64,000 nucleotides of DNA from Thermoleophilia bacterium (lineage in GTDB: Bacteria > Actinomycetota > Thermoleophilia > Gaiellales > Gaiellaceae), in NCBI GenBank assembly GCA_023382435.1, contig JAHDVS010000003.1:1-64000 (forward strand), given 5' to 3'. How positions within the stretch are numbered: position 1 is the stretch's first letter; each line of letters begins with the position of its first letter. Below the pieces are notes generated by a model. The model worked only from the letters and a program-made list of their open reading frames with translations. It was not told the DNA's origin and did not search any database. Shown here in pieces: positions 14,975 through 23,727 of this stretch. The position numbers and the translations under genes are program-made.

Positions 14975-15889
14975 TCACGAGGCCAGCGCGCGCTCCAGCA
15001 CGAGCGCGGCCAGCGAGGCGTCGGCAAGCGCCGCTCCCGAGCTCTTGTACAGCATGACGTCGTCGTCACGCCCGCGCGGCTGGACCGCGCCGCCGACGAC
15101 GCCGGCCAGAGCGTGCACCTCGAGCCAGTCGAGCACACCACGCTCGACCGGCTCGGCCAGGTCGCCCGCCTCCAGACGGGCCTGCCCGAGCGAGTCGCAG
15201 CAGACGAACGAGGCGCGCGCGAGCACCGCGTTGTCGAGTTCCCGGTCCTCGCGGCGCGTGGCTCCCGTGGCGAGCACGCAGGCGCCCGGCCGCAGCCAGT
15301 CGCCCCGCAGGACGGGATCGCGCGAACTCGTGGCCGTGACCACGATCTCCTGCTCTGCGGCGTCGCGGCCGTACTCGGCCGGCTCCGCCCCGGTCCGCTC
15401 GCAGAATGCGGAAAGCCGGGACGGCGTGCGGCAGTAGGCAACGACGCGGTCGAGCCCCGGTAGCGCCACCCGCAGGCATTCCACGTGAGCGGTCGCGAGG
15501 CGGCCGCACCCGATCAGACCGAGCGCCCGAGTCCCGGGCCGGGAGAGCAGGCGTGCCGCGACCGCAGAGGTCGCCGCGGCCCGCAGCGCGGACAGCCGGC
15601 CGGCCTCGACGAGTGCCAGCAGCTCCGGACGGTCGGACCCGACGAGCACGACCGCCCCCGCACTCCCGTCGCCGCGCGCGGACAGGAGGGCCGTGACCGA
15701 GCCGAACCCGAGCTCCGGGTCGGCCGTGGAGGCCGCGGTCAAGGAGCCGGTCTCGAGCGCGACTCGCCCCCCTGGCGGACAGTCGACGGAGCCGGCCGCA
15801 ACCCGCAGGAGACAGGCCTCGACGACCGCGATCGCGTCCGACGGGGCGATCAGCGCCTCGACGTCGGCCTCGCGCAGGTGGAGCGTCAC
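14975..15889 (-). CDS. Ornithine cyclodeaminase/mu-crystallin family protein
   Basis: This 304-aa NAD(P)-binding protein belongs to the family of ornithine cyclodeaminase, alanine dehydrogenase (archaeal) and ketimine reductases. The Rossmann loop reads ALGLIGCGRLATAHVECL, followed by VVAYCRTPSRLSAF; RLSALRAAATSAVAARLLSR upstream is a family block. The substrate cannot be read. The start is GTG 15889; no clear promoter is seen. Confidence 0.75.
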   Translation of the reverse strand: MTLHLREADVEALIAPSDAIAVVEACLLRVAAGSVDCPPGGRVALETGSLTAASTADPELGFGSVTALLSARGDGSAGAVVLVGSDRPELLALVEAGRLSALRAAATSAVAARLLSRPGTRALGLIGCGRLATAHVECLRVALPGLDRVVAYCRTPSRLSAFCERTGAEPAEYGRDAAEQEIVVTATSSRDPVLRGDWLRPGACVLATGATRREDRELDNAVLARASFVCCDSLGQARLEAGDLAEPVERGVLDWLEVHALAGVVGGAVQPRGRDDDVMLYKSSGAALADASLAALVLERALAS

Positions 15890-15956
15890 GGGTGCCTCGC
15901 CACGACCGCACCCATCCCGGACCCTCCTCGCTCGACGTGCACGCGAACGCGACCCA

Positions 15957-16029
15957 TGCGCCCGAGAGGATTCGAACCTCTGGCCTCAGCCTCCGCAGGG
16001 CTGCGCTCTATCCCCTGAGCTACGGGCGC
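15957..16029 (-). tRNA. tRNA-Arg, anticodon GCG
   Basis: A 73-nt cloverleaf can be folded: acceptor GCGCCCG/CGGGCGC with discriminator A, D arm GCTC/GAGC, anticodon stem CAGCC/GGCTG, loop CTGCGGA, T arm AGAGG/CCTCT with TTCGAAT. The anticodon is GCG (codons CGC and CGU). A20 in the D loop and C35 fit arginine identity. CCA is not encoded. The usual bacterial decoder of these codons carries ACG, so GCG is notable. The 5' end overlaps the last 10 nt of the upstream ygfZ-like gene on the same strand. Confidence 0.92.
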
Positions 16030-16841
16030 GCCGGAGCGACCATTGTAGCCGTGCGCCCGCCGACGCCGAGCGCTGCGTCCTCGGGCACCTCGACGCGGAC
16101 GAATCCGAGCGCCACGACCGCCCCGTCCGCTGCGGCGGCGCTCGTGATCCGGCCGACCGCTTTTCCCCCGAGGAAAATCGGGCTCCCCGGCTCGGGCGGC
16201 AACTCCCCGTCGATCTCGAGCACCCGGAGAGCCCGGTTGGGGTGGCCGCGGTAGTGCAGCCGGGCCACCGGCTCCTGCCCCGGGTAGCAGCCCTTCTGGA
16301 AGCTGACCGCGCGCTCGACCAGGCCGGCCTCGGCGGGAAGGACACGGTTGTCGATCTCCAGACCGAAGCGAGGCGTGCCCGCCCGGATCCGCAGCCGCTC
16401 GAGCTCGTCGGCGCCCAGCTCGACCGCGCCGGCGGGTGGCTCCAGATCGAGGAGCTCGTGCCCCGGAAGTCCGTAGTCGCCCGTCGGCACCGCGAGCGAG
16501 CCGGGTGGCGGCGGGGCGCCGAGGACGACCCGCGAGGAGTGCTCCTCGAGCACGATCTCGGCCCGCGCGGCGAACAGTGTGCGCAGGAGCTCGCGGCGGA
16601 CGACCTCGCCGAGCTCGGGCTCCGTCAGGACCAGGAAGTCGTCCTCGGCCCGGCGCAGGACACGGAGGGTCGCGACCACCCGGGCCTTCGCCGTCAGGAG
16701 CAACGCATCGCACGACTCGCCAGGAGCGAGGGCGAGCACGTCGTTCGAGACCATCCGCTGGAGGTGGTCGCCCGCGTCCGGTCCGATGACGCCCACGAAG
16801 GCGCGCGGCCGGGGCGCGACGCGCACGCGTCGGCTTGCCAC
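16020..16841 (-). CDS. ygfZ: YgfZ/GcvT-type folate-binding Fe-S assembly protein
   Basis: YgfZ proteins use tetrahydrofolate in maturation or repair of Fe-S clusters. The diagnostic motif KGCYPGQEPVAR is present near residue 190, and the fold is that of the glycine-cleavage T protein. The frame allows GTG at 16844 or 16841; I take 16841 because TACAAT lies 6 nt before it. The stop codon TAG is formed by bases 8-10 of the tRNA-Arg gene, so processing of the tRNA would cut off the end of this message. Confidence 0.82.
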   Translation of the reverse strand: MASRRVRVAPRPRAFVGVIGPDAGDHLQRMVSNDVLALAPGESCDALLLTAKARVVATLRVLRRAEDDFLVLTEPELGEVVRRELLRTLFAARAEIVLEEHSSRVVLGAPPPPGSLAVPTGDYGLPGHELLDLEPPAGAVELGADELERLRIRAGTPRFGLEIDNRVLPAEAGLVERAVSFQKGCYPGQEPVARLHYRGHPNRALRVLEIDGELPPEPGSPIFLGGKAVGRITSAAAADGAVVALGFVRVEVPEDAALGVGGRTATMVAPARP

Positions 16842-16853
16842 CACTCCATTGTA
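16842..16853 (-). promoter_or_regulatory. -10 element TACAAT before the ygfZ-like gene
   Basis: TACAAT (16853-16848) lies 6 nt before GTG 16841 and 3 nt before GTG 16844. The tRNA-Arg at the far end of the gene probably depends on this promoter as well. Confidence 0.4.
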
Positions 16854-16903
16854 CGGAGCGCGTCCAGCCGCCCGGGCGGCTCGGGCGAGTCATGGACCCG
16901 CCC

Positions 16904-18919
16904 CTACACGTGGTCGCGGGGAACGCTCGCGTTCCAGCGCCGCGAGAAGACCCGCTCGGCGCCGTCGTGGGCATCCACCTCGTTACACGTGAAGAAGTGC
17001 TCGGCGTCCGCCCACATCACGCTGCGTGCCTCGATGCGGCGCCGGTCAGGCCCCCGGCCCACGACGACCGTGTGATCGGTCTCGACCCGGGCCGAGAGCG
17101 GGGAGCCCTCCACGATCGAGAACGTCTCCCTGTAGGCATCGTCGAGCACGATCCCCCCGGGTAGTCGCCGCTCGCCGCCGCCGTAGGAGTAGACGAGCTC
17201 GACGCGCCCCGTCGCGAGGTCACGGGTGACGACGCGCGAGGCGTGGCCGGGCGAGAGCTCCTCGACGTCGAGCGCTGGCGCGCCCTCGGGCGGGCCGAAC
17301 GGCGGCAGCTCCCGATCGCCGGCGGACTGCGGGCGCACGGGCAGGACGAGGCGGCTAGCGCCCGCGATCACGGTCAACGTCGCGGCCTCGGGGGAGGGCC
17401 AGAGCAGCGGCCAGTAACAGGTCGAGAGAGCGAGGCGGATGCGGTGCCCGGGCTGGAACGCGTGGCCGATCGCGTCGAGCTTCACCGAGACGTCGTAGCG
17501 GCGGCCCGGATCGAGCGGCTGCGGATGCTCGTGGCTCTCGCGGTGAGTCAGGTTCAGGTACCCGCGCGTGACGAGCGCCGAGCTTCCGTCGGGGGCTACG
17601 TCGCAGAGGCGCGCCGCGACGAGCGCGCGGGGCCGATCGGCCGAGAGGACGAGTCGCGCCTCGGGAAAGCCGAGCAGCTCGAGGCGCTCCCGGAGCGGGG
17701 GCGAGTCGAAGACGAGGGAGAGACCGTCGTCCCGGCGCTGGTCGCCTGGCAGGTCGGCCGCGTCGCCGTACGGGCACCAGAGACCGGAGTCGAGCCCGGT
17801 CGCCTGGAGCGACGCGTGGGCGAGCGCACGCTCAGGGCCGGGAGCGGCGTCGAGGCTGCCCGGCCCGAGGAAGAGCTCGCGCGGCCCGCGGCCCGGCGGC
17901 GGCCAGACGGGCTCGGCCACCCACCGGCCCGGGCGACTCCTCACGCAGGCCCCGGGCCGGGTCGGCTCCTGGAGCCAGGCGCGCAGCATCGGCTCGTCCA
18001 TGACGCCGGTGTCGATCCCCTTCAGCCACTGGTCCCACCAGCGCAGCGACTCCTGCAGGAAGCCGATCGCCGGCCCGGGCACTCCCTCCTCCGGAAACGC
18101 GTGCGCCCAGGGCCCGATCAACCCCTTGCGCGGGCAGGAGAGCCCCTCGAGCAGCCGCGGCACCGCGTTCGTGTACCCGTCGGCCCAGCCGCCGACCGCG
18201 TAGACGGGGCAGCGGATCGCCGCGTACTCCTCGCAGACGGAGCCATGGCGCCAGTAGGCATCGCGGCGCTGGTGGGCGAGCCAGGCCTCCACGTAGGGCG
18301 GCGTGCCCTCGAGCCGCTCGAGCCAGCGCTCCCGCCACCCGGGTCCGACCACCTCCGGCTCGGGGGGCGCGGCGTTCCAGACGAGCGTCTGGGAGGCCCA
18401 CGGGAGCATATCGACCGCGAGCACGCACCCTCCCGCGTAGTGGACGTCGTCCGCATAGCGGTCGTCCGTCGAGCACACGGTCAGAATCGCCCCGAGCGCC
18501 GGTGGGCGACGGGCCGCCACCTGGAGCGCGTTGAAGCCGCCCCACGAGATCCCGAACATGCCCACCACACCGCTGCACCAGGGCTGGGCGGCCAGCCACG
18601 CAATCGCCTCGACCAGATCGTCCTGCTCCCGCGGCAGGTACTCGTCGAGCAGGAGGCCGTCGGAGTCGCCGCTGCCGCGCAGGTCGACCCTGGCCGCCGC
18701 GTAGCCGTGGCCGGCAAGATAGGGATGCCGCAGCGCGTCCCGCGCCGCCGTCCAGTCGCTCTTTCGGTAGGGGATCGCCTCGATCAGCGCGGGCACCGGG
18801 CTCGCTTCGGCGTCCTCCGGAAGCCAGATTCGCGCCGCGAGCCGGCAGCCGTCGGAGAGCGGGATCCAGACGTTCGGGATCTCGCGTACCCGGCGGGGAA
18901 GATCGGCCCTTGCTCGCAT
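16904..18919 (-). CDS. CocE/NonD (S15 X-Pro dipeptidyl-peptidase-like) hydrolase
   Basis: This 671-aa protein has an alpha/beta-hydrolase core and a C-terminal jelly-roll, as in cocaine esterase and X-Pro dipeptidyl peptidases. The nucleophile elbow is GISWGG near residue 120; VDLRGSGDSDG and GGWADGYTN are further family blocks, and GPWAHAFPEEG carries the likely catalytic histidine. No signal peptide is visible. GTG 18931 and ATG 18919 are possible starts; a TATCCT at 18939-18934 leaves too little room for the former. Substrates in this family range from peptides to esters and acylated antibiotics. Confidence 0.8.
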   Translation of the reverse strand: MRARADLPRRVREIPNVWIPLSDGCRLAARIWLPEDAEASPVPALIEAIPYRKSDWTAARDALRHPYLAGHGYAAARVDLRGSGDSDGLLLDEYLPREQDDLVEAIAWLAAQPWCSGVVGMFGISWGGFNALQVAARRPPALGAILTVCSTDDRYADDVHYAGGCVLAVDMLPWASQTLVWNAAPPEPEVVGPGWRERWLERLEGTPPYVEAWLAHQRRDAYWRHGSVCEEYAAIRCPVYAVGGWADGYTNAVPRLLEGLSCPRKGLIGPWAHAFPEEGVPGPAIGFLQESLRWWDQWLKGIDTGVMDEPMLRAWLQEPTRPGACVRSRPGRWVAEPVWPPPGRGPRELFLGPGSLDAAPGPERALAHASLQATGLDSGLWCPYGDAADLPGDQRRDDGLSLVFDSPPLRERLELLGFPEARLVLSADRPRALVAARLCDVAPDGSSALVTRGYLNLTHRESHEHPQPLDPGRRYDVSVKLDAIGHAFQPGHRIRLALSTCYWPLLWPSPEAATLTVIAGASRLVLPVRPQSAGDRELPPFGPPEGAPALDVEELSPGHASRVVTRDLATGRVELVYSYGGGERRLPGGIVLDDAYRETFSIVEGSPLSARVETDHTVVVGRGPDRRRIEARSVMWADAEHFFTCNEVDAHDGAERVFSRRWNASVPRDHV

Positions 18920-18933
18920 CCGTCCGGTCACGG

Positions 18934-18941
18934 AGGATAAT
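18934..18941. promoter_or_regulatory. Divergent overlapping -10 elements between hydrolase and LD-carboxypeptidase genes
   Basis: AGGATAAT reads TATCCT on the minus strand (18939-18934) and GATAAT on the plus strand (18936-18941). It repeats the compact back-to-back layout seen at 14706-14715 and 62381-62388. The starts lie 14 nt (minus) and 22 nt (plus) away, so short leaders are expected here. Confidence 0.45.
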
Positions 18942-18963
18942 GCCGCCAGCTCGGACGACCGCG

Positions 18964-19929
18964 ATGCCCATTCACGCCACCCGCTTCGGCAAGGCCCTTC
19001 CGCCCGGCGGCACGATCGGCGTGCCCGCGCCGGCGAGCCCCGCGCACAACCGCTCCGAGGTGCTGCGCGGAGCCGAGTGGTGGGAAGCGCGGGGCTATCG
19101 GGTGAAGCTCTCGGAGGGGATCTACGCGCGCGACGACTGGGTCGCGGGCGACGCGGGCGACCGGGCGCGCGACCTCGAGGCGATGTTCGCCGACCCCGAG
19201 GTCGACGTCGTCCAGTGCGCCGGGGGCGGCTACGGCTCGGCCCAGCTCATCCCCCAGCTCGACTTCGACCTGATCGCGGACAACGCGAAGCCGTTCGTCG
19301 GCTTCTCGGACATCACGGCGCTGCACGTCGCCATCCGCCAGCGCGCGGGGCTGGCCACCTTCTACGCGAACGGTCTGACGGGCGTCGGCGACAAGGAGAC
19401 GACGGACTTCTCGAAGGCCCGTCTGCTGTCGGTACTCGGGGGCGAGACGACCGGCGAGGTGCCTCGCGATCCCGACGATCCCTACGTCCGGGCGCTCAGC
19501 GGCGGCACGGCCACCGCCCCGCTCGTCGGCGGCTGCCTCTGGCTCCTGATGCAGACGCTCGCGACCCCGTGGGAGGTCGAGCTCGACGGCGGCATCCTCT
19601 TCTTCGAGGACACGGACCTGCCCACCTGGTACCTCGACGGCGCGCTGGTGCAGCTCACGCAGGCCGGCAAACTCGCGGGCGTTGCCGGCGTCGTAGTCGG
19701 GGAGATGTGGAAATGCGACTGGCCCGAGCACGGCTCGAACGACTTCGCACGGACGAAGTCGGTCGAGGACGTGCTCGAGCAGCGCCTGCAGCCGCTCGGC
19801 GTCCCGGTGCTGTACGGGCTGCCGCTCGGCCACGGCAAGCACCTCGCGACGCTACCGCTGGGTGTCACGGCCACGCTCGACGCCGACCGGCGGACGTTGA
19901 CCATAGACGAGCCCGCGCTGCGGGCGTAG
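18964..19929 (+). CDS. S66 family LD-carboxypeptidase/MccF-like serine peptidase
   Basis: S66 enzymes cleave after an L-amino acid in peptides such as murein tetrapeptide, or hydrolyse aminoacyl-nucleotide antibiotics (MccF). The nucleophile Ser lies in CAGGGYGSAQLI, Glu in GILFFEDTD and His in GLPLGHGKHLATLPLG, which completes the Ser-Glu-His triad. The 321 aa are normal and no signal peptide is seen, so it is cytoplasmic. An in-frame ATG at 18940 lies inside the -10 element and is unlikely. The peptide importer begins 49 bp downstream, which suggests imported peptides as substrate. Confidence 0.82.
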   Translation: MPIHATRFGKALPPGGTIGVPAPASPAHNRSEVLRGAEWWEARGYRVKLSEGIYARDDWVAGDAGDRARDLEAMFADPEVDVVQCAGGGYGSAQLIPQLDFDLIADNAKPFVGFSDITALHVAIRQRAGLATFYANGLTGVGDKETTDFSKARLLSVLGGETTGEVPRDPDDPYVRALSGGTATAPLVGGCLWLLMQTLATPWEVELDGGILFFEDTDLPTWYLDGALVQLTQAGKLAGVAGVVVGEMWKCDWPEHGSNDFARTKSVEDVLEQRLQPLGVPVLYGLPLGHGKHLATLPLGVTATLDADRRTLTIDEPALRA

Positions 19930-19938
19930 GATCGCAGG

Positions 19939-19954
19939 CCCCGTGGGCACGGGG
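19939..19954 (+). terminator. Short hairpin between the LD-carboxypeptidase and the peptide importer
   Basis: CCCCGTG (19939-19945) pairs with CACGGGG (19948-19954) around a 2-nt centre. A TAGGAT at 19927-19932 just before it could be the -10 of the importer operon, in which case the hairpin lies in a 40-nt leader and is not a terminator. Confidence 0.3.
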
Positions 19955-19978
19955 ACAGATGGGGAAAGGAGACACGGA

Positions 19979-21784
19979 ATGAGGGCACGGATGTTCCTCT
20001 TGCTTGCCGCGCTGGCCGCGGCGGGAGCGCTCCTCGTCGCGGGCTGCGGCGGGGAGGACTCGGAGAGCGCGCCGCCGACGACCGCCGCTGCGGAGACCGA
20101 GGCGCCGCCGGCGGAGACCGAGGAACCTCCCGGGACGGAGCCGGCGGCGACGGAGCCCGACCAGGAGCTCCAGAAGGGCGGGATCCTGCGGATCGGCACG
20201 ATCAACGACATCGACTCGCTGAACCCGTTCAACTTCATCGAGGCCCAGGCCTACCAGGCGTTCATCATGCTGCTGCCGCAACTCGTCCAGTACGACTACG
20301 GCGAGAACGGCTACGAGATCGTGGGTGACTGGGCGACGTCCTGGGAGACATCGTCCGACGGCCGGGACTGGACGTTCCACCTCGCACCGGGCACGTCCTG
20401 GTCGGACGGGACGCCGATGACCGCGGGCGACGCGGCCTGGACGATCAACACGACGGTGAAGTACGCAAACGGGCCGACGGCCGTGATGGCACCGTCCGTC
20501 AACCACGTGGCCAGCGCCGAGGCGACCGATGACCAGACGCTCGTGCTCCATTACGAGAGCCCGGTCGGCAACGCGCTCGAGCAGCTCGAGCAGCTGTTCA
20601 TCGTGCCGCGCCACGTGTGGGAACCGCTCGAGCAGGAGAACCCCAAGGAGCTGAAGCGCTTCAAGCCGGAGCAGAACCTGCCGATGGTCACCGGCGGCGC
20701 GTTCCTGCTCAAGCAGTTCGAGCCGAAGGGCACGATGGTGTTCGTCCCCGACCCCAACTACTGGGGCGAGCCGGCCAACGCCGAGGCGGTCGCGATGGTC
20801 TACTACACGAACTCCGACTCGATGATCGCCGACCTCCGCGCGGGCGAGCTCGACTGGGTCGACCAGGTGCCGTTCAACGCGGTCGACGTCCTCAAGGCGG
20901 ACGAGAACATCGTCGTCAACGAGGTTCCCGGCGCCGAGACCACGAACATCACCTGGAACGCGAACCCGCGGAAGCCCGAGAACCGCGAGCTGCTCGACCC
21001 GCAGGTCAAGAAGGCGCTCTCGATGTGCATCGACCGGGAGAAGCTGATCGAGGTGGTCTTCAACGGCTACGCCACCACCGTCGAGAGCCTCGTCGGCCAC
21101 GTCTCGCCGCTCGAGAACCCGGACCTGGGCCCGCTCGTCCATGACTGCGCGGAGGGCAACCGGGTGCTCGACGAGCTCGGCTACACCCGCGGCTCCGACG
21201 ACATCCGGGTCGCGCCCGCGACAGCCGGCGAGTACGCGCAGCCCGAGCACCGGATGTCCTACGAGATCGTCACGCCGACCGGGGTCGACTTCAACATCGA
21301 CCGCTCGTTCCAGATCGTCCAGGAGGGCTTCGCCGAGGCCGGCGTCGAGGTCACGCAGCACGTCGGCGGCGACTCGACCTCGACGTACGAGATCGAGACC
21401 GGCAACGACTGCGACCCGGATGCCGGCACCGGATACACGGGCTGGGACATTGCGATGTGGGACTGGGTCGGCTACGTAGATCCGGACTTCATGCTCTCGG
21501 TGGTCACGAAGGGGCAGTGGTGCTCCTGGAGCGACACCGGCTGGGACGACCCCGAGTACGACGCTCTCTACGAGCAACAGGGCACCACGGTCGACCCGGA
21601 GGAGCGCAAGGAGATCATCTGGGAGATGCAGCGGATGATCTATGACGCGTTCGTGTACACCCAGCTCACGAACCACGTGTACCTCGACGCCCACCGCAAG
21701 GAGTGGGGCGGCATTACGCCCGAGCTGACGAACCTGAACGCGTACTCGAAGCACTACTGGACGCGCCCGGGCCTCGCCGGGTAG
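19979..21784 (+). CDS. Peptide ABC transporter substrate-binding lipoprotein (SBP family 5)
   Basis: This 601-aa lipoprotein captures the transporter's substrate outside the cell. The signal ends in LLVAGC, and a Pro/Glu/Thr-rich linker (residues ~24-60) precedes the folded domain. GGILRIGTINDIDSLNPF is the typical start of family 5 proteins (DppA/OppA/NikA). Di- and oligopeptides are the commonest ligands, but sugars and nickel occur. An AAAGGAGA ribosome site precedes ATG 19979. First gene of a five-gene operon. Confidence 0.88.
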   Translation: MRARMFLLLAALAAAGALLVAGCGGEDSESAPPTTAAAETEAPPAETEEPPGTEPAATEPDQELQKGGILRIGTINDIDSLNPFNFIEAQAYQAFIMLLPQLVQYDYGENGYEIVGDWATSWETSSDGRDWTFHLAPGTSWSDGTPMTAGDAAWTINTTVKYANGPTAVMAPSVNHVASAEATDDQTLVLHYESPVGNALEQLEQLFIVPRHVWEPLEQENPKELKRFKPEQNLPMVTGGAFLLKQFEPKGTMVFVPDPNYWGEPANAEAVAMVYYTNSDSMIADLRAGELDWVDQVPFNAVDVLKADENIVVNEVPGAETTNITWNANPRKPENRELLDPQVKKALSMCIDREKLIEVVFNGYATTVESLVGHVSPLENPDLGPLVHDCAEGNRVLDELGYTRGSDDIRVAPATAGEYAQPEHRMSYEIVTPTGVDFNIDRSFQIVQEGFAEAGVEVTQHVGGDSTSTYEIETGNDCDPDAGTGYTGWDIAMWDWVGYVDPDFMLSVVTKGQWCSWSDTGWDDPEYDALYEQQGTTVDPEERKEIIWEMQRMIYDAFVYTQLTNHVYLDAHRKEWGGITPELTNLNAYSKHYWTRPGLAG

Positions 21785-21817
21785 CCGGGCAGAAGGGGGG
21801 CGGGAAGAGGGCGAGGG

Positions 21818-22792
21818 GTGGGACGCGGCGACTACATCGCGAAGCGCGTGGGGTTCGCGCTGATCACCGTGCTCGTCGCGATCACGCTCAACTTCGTCCT
21901 CTTCCGCGCCATCCCCGGTGACGCGGTCTCGGCGCTGCGCTGCCGCCAGTGCACTGCGGCGTTCAAGGAGTTCCAGCGCCAGGAGCTCGGCCTCGACAAG
22001 TCGAAATGGGAGCAGTACCGGCTGTACCTCGCCGACCTCGCCCACGGCGACCTCGGGCGGTCGCTGAGGACCGAGCGCTCGGTCGCCAGCGAGCTCTGGG
22101 CGCCGATCCGCAACACCCTGCCGATGGTCGCGCTAGGCACGTTCTTCTCCATCCTCCTGGGAGTGGCGGCCGGGGTCGTCTCCGCCTGGCGACGGGGCAC
22201 GATCGTCGACCGCGGCACGCTGTATACGGGTCTCGGCTTCTACTCGATGCCGCCACAGTGGCTCGGACTCCTGATGGTGCTGTACGTCTCCGGATGGCTC
22301 GGACTGCCGACATCGGGGGTCAAGGACCCGATCCTCGGCATCCTCGGCGACGCGTCCACCTGGGACGTAGTCGTCGACCGGCTCGAGCACATGGTGCTCC
22401 CCTCGCTCACGCTCGGGCTCGTCCTCCTCGGCGAGTACGCGCTGATCACGCGCTCGGCGATGCTCGAGACCCTGGGTGAGGACTACGCGCTGACGGCCCG
22501 GGCAAAGGGCCTTTCGAACTGGGCCGTGGTGCGCAGGCACGGGCTTCGCAACGCGCTTCTCCCGGTGGTCACCCTGGTTGCGCTGTCGCTCGGCTTCATC
22601 ATCGGCGGCGCGATCACGATCGAGTACGTGTTCTCCTACCCGGGCATCGGGCTCGCGATCGTGGAGGCGATCGACAAGCGCGACTTCCCCGTGCTCCAGG
22701 GAGCGTTCCTCCTGCTCACGCTCTCGGTGATCGCGTTCAACCTGCTCGCAGACCTCCTCTACTTCAAGCTCGACCCGCGGGTGACGACGTGA
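21818..22792 (+). CDS. Peptide ABC transporter permease, DppB type
   Basis: The 324-aa membrane protein opens with YIAKRVGFALITVLVAITLN and FVLFRAIPGD, the DppB/OppB hallmark. The ABC-coupling loop reads YALTARAKGLSNWAVVRRHG and RNALLPVVT follows. About six helices. The start is GTG 21818, after GGGCGAGG. It overlaps the next permease by 4 bp. Confidence 0.88.
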   Translation: MGRGDYIAKRVGFALITVLVAITLNFVLFRAIPGDAVSALRCRQCTAAFKEFQRQELGLDKSKWEQYRLYLADLAHGDLGRSLRTERSVASELWAPIRNTLPMVALGTFFSILLGVAAGVVSAWRRGTIVDRGTLYTGLGFYSMPPQWLGLLMVLYVSGWLGLPTSGVKDPILGILGDASTWDVVVDRLEHMVLPSLTLGLVLLGEYALITRSAMLETLGEDYALTARAKGLSNWAVVRRHGLRNALLPVVTLVALSLGFIIGGAITIEYVFSYPGIGLAIVEAIDKRDFPVLQGAFLLLTLSVIAFNLLADLLYFKLDPRVTT

Positions 22793-23727
22793 GTGCCGGC
22801 GTCGAGGGGGCCGCCTTCGTGGAGCGCCAGGGTCGCGGGCGCGCGCTCCTCTCCGCCCTCCGCGGCCCGCAGCTCGCGATCGGCCTCCTGATCCTGCTCG
22901 CCTTCACCGTGATCGCGGTCTTCAGCCCGCTGATCCTCTCCCGGGACGCGAAGACGAAGGTCGGCGACGTGTTCGAGCCCCCGAGCGGAGCGCACGTGCT
23001 CGGCACCGACGGCGGCGGGGCCGACATGGTGGCGCTGCTCGTTCAGGGCGCCGGGGTGTCGCTCGCGGTCGGGTTCGCCGCCGCGGTCGTCAGCGCGCTG
23101 ATCGGAGGCGCCGTCGGCCTCCTCTCGGGCTACTTCGGCGGCAAGGTCGACACGCTCCTGATGCGGATCACGGACTACGTGCTGGTGATACCGGACGTTC
23201 CGCTGATGATCATCGTCGCCGCCCTGTTCGGCCGCTCGCTCACGAACATCATCCTGATCATCGGAGCGATCTACTGGACCACGACCGCGCGGCTCATCCG
23301 CGCCCAGGTGAAGAGCGTCCGCGAGCGCGTCTACGTGAAGCGCGCCCGCGCGATCGGGGCCGGCAACACCCGGATCATCTTCCGCCACGTCCTCCCGCAG
23401 GTTGCGCCGCTGCTCGTCGCCAACACCGTCCTGCTCGTCGCGCTCGCGATCTTCGCCGAGACCTTCATCACGTTCCTCGGCCTCGGTGACCCCGCCCTCG
23501 TCTCGTGGGGGCGCCTGATCGAGAACGCCTTCAAGGACGACGCGCTCCTCAACGAGGCCTGGTGGGCGATCGTCCCGCCCGGGGTCTGCGTGACCCTGCT
23601 GATCCTCGCCTGCACGATGATCGGCCAGTCGCTCGAGGACTCCCTCAACCCGCGCCTGCGGGTCGGCCACCTGTCGGTCCGGCGCTTCCGCCTGCGACCG
23701 CTCGACGGGAGGCTCGACGCCGAATGA
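22789..23727 (+). CDS. Peptide ABC transporter permease, DppC type
   Basis: This is the second membrane subunit, 312 aa. HVLGTDGGGADMVALLVQGA and the coupling loop RAIGAGNTRIIFRHVLPQV are typical of DppC. One helix follows the N-terminus before the main five-helix domain. It overlaps dppB-type and dppD-type neighbours by 4 bp on each side, indicating translational coupling. Confidence 0.88.
   Translation: MSAGVEGAAFVERQGRGRALLSALRGPQLAIGLLILLAFTVIAVFSPLILSRDAKTKVGDVFEPPSGAHVLGTDGGGADMVALLVQGAGVSLAVGFAAAVVSALIGGAVGLLSGYFGGKVDTLLMRITDYVLVIPDVPLMIIVAALFGRSLTNIILIIGAIYWTTTARLIRAQVKSVRERVYVKRARAIGAGNTRIIFRHVLPQVAPLLVANTVLLVALAIFAETFITFLGLGDPALVSWGRLIENAFKDDALLNEAWWAIVPPGVCVTLLILACTMIGQSLEDSLNPRLRVGHLSVRRFRLRPLDGRLDAE

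Noticed and set aside
15693-17075. Long plus-strand ORF containing CAREDSNLWPQPPQG
   Set aside because: It is antisense to ygfZ and runs through the tRNA-Arg; the motif is a known artefact of translating tRNA genes, not a protein.
19865-22045. 726-codon minus-strand ORF across the substrate-binding protein gene
   Set aside because: Low-complexity Val/Asp/Arg-rich shadow; the plus strand has a full lipoprotein with signal peptide and ribosome site.
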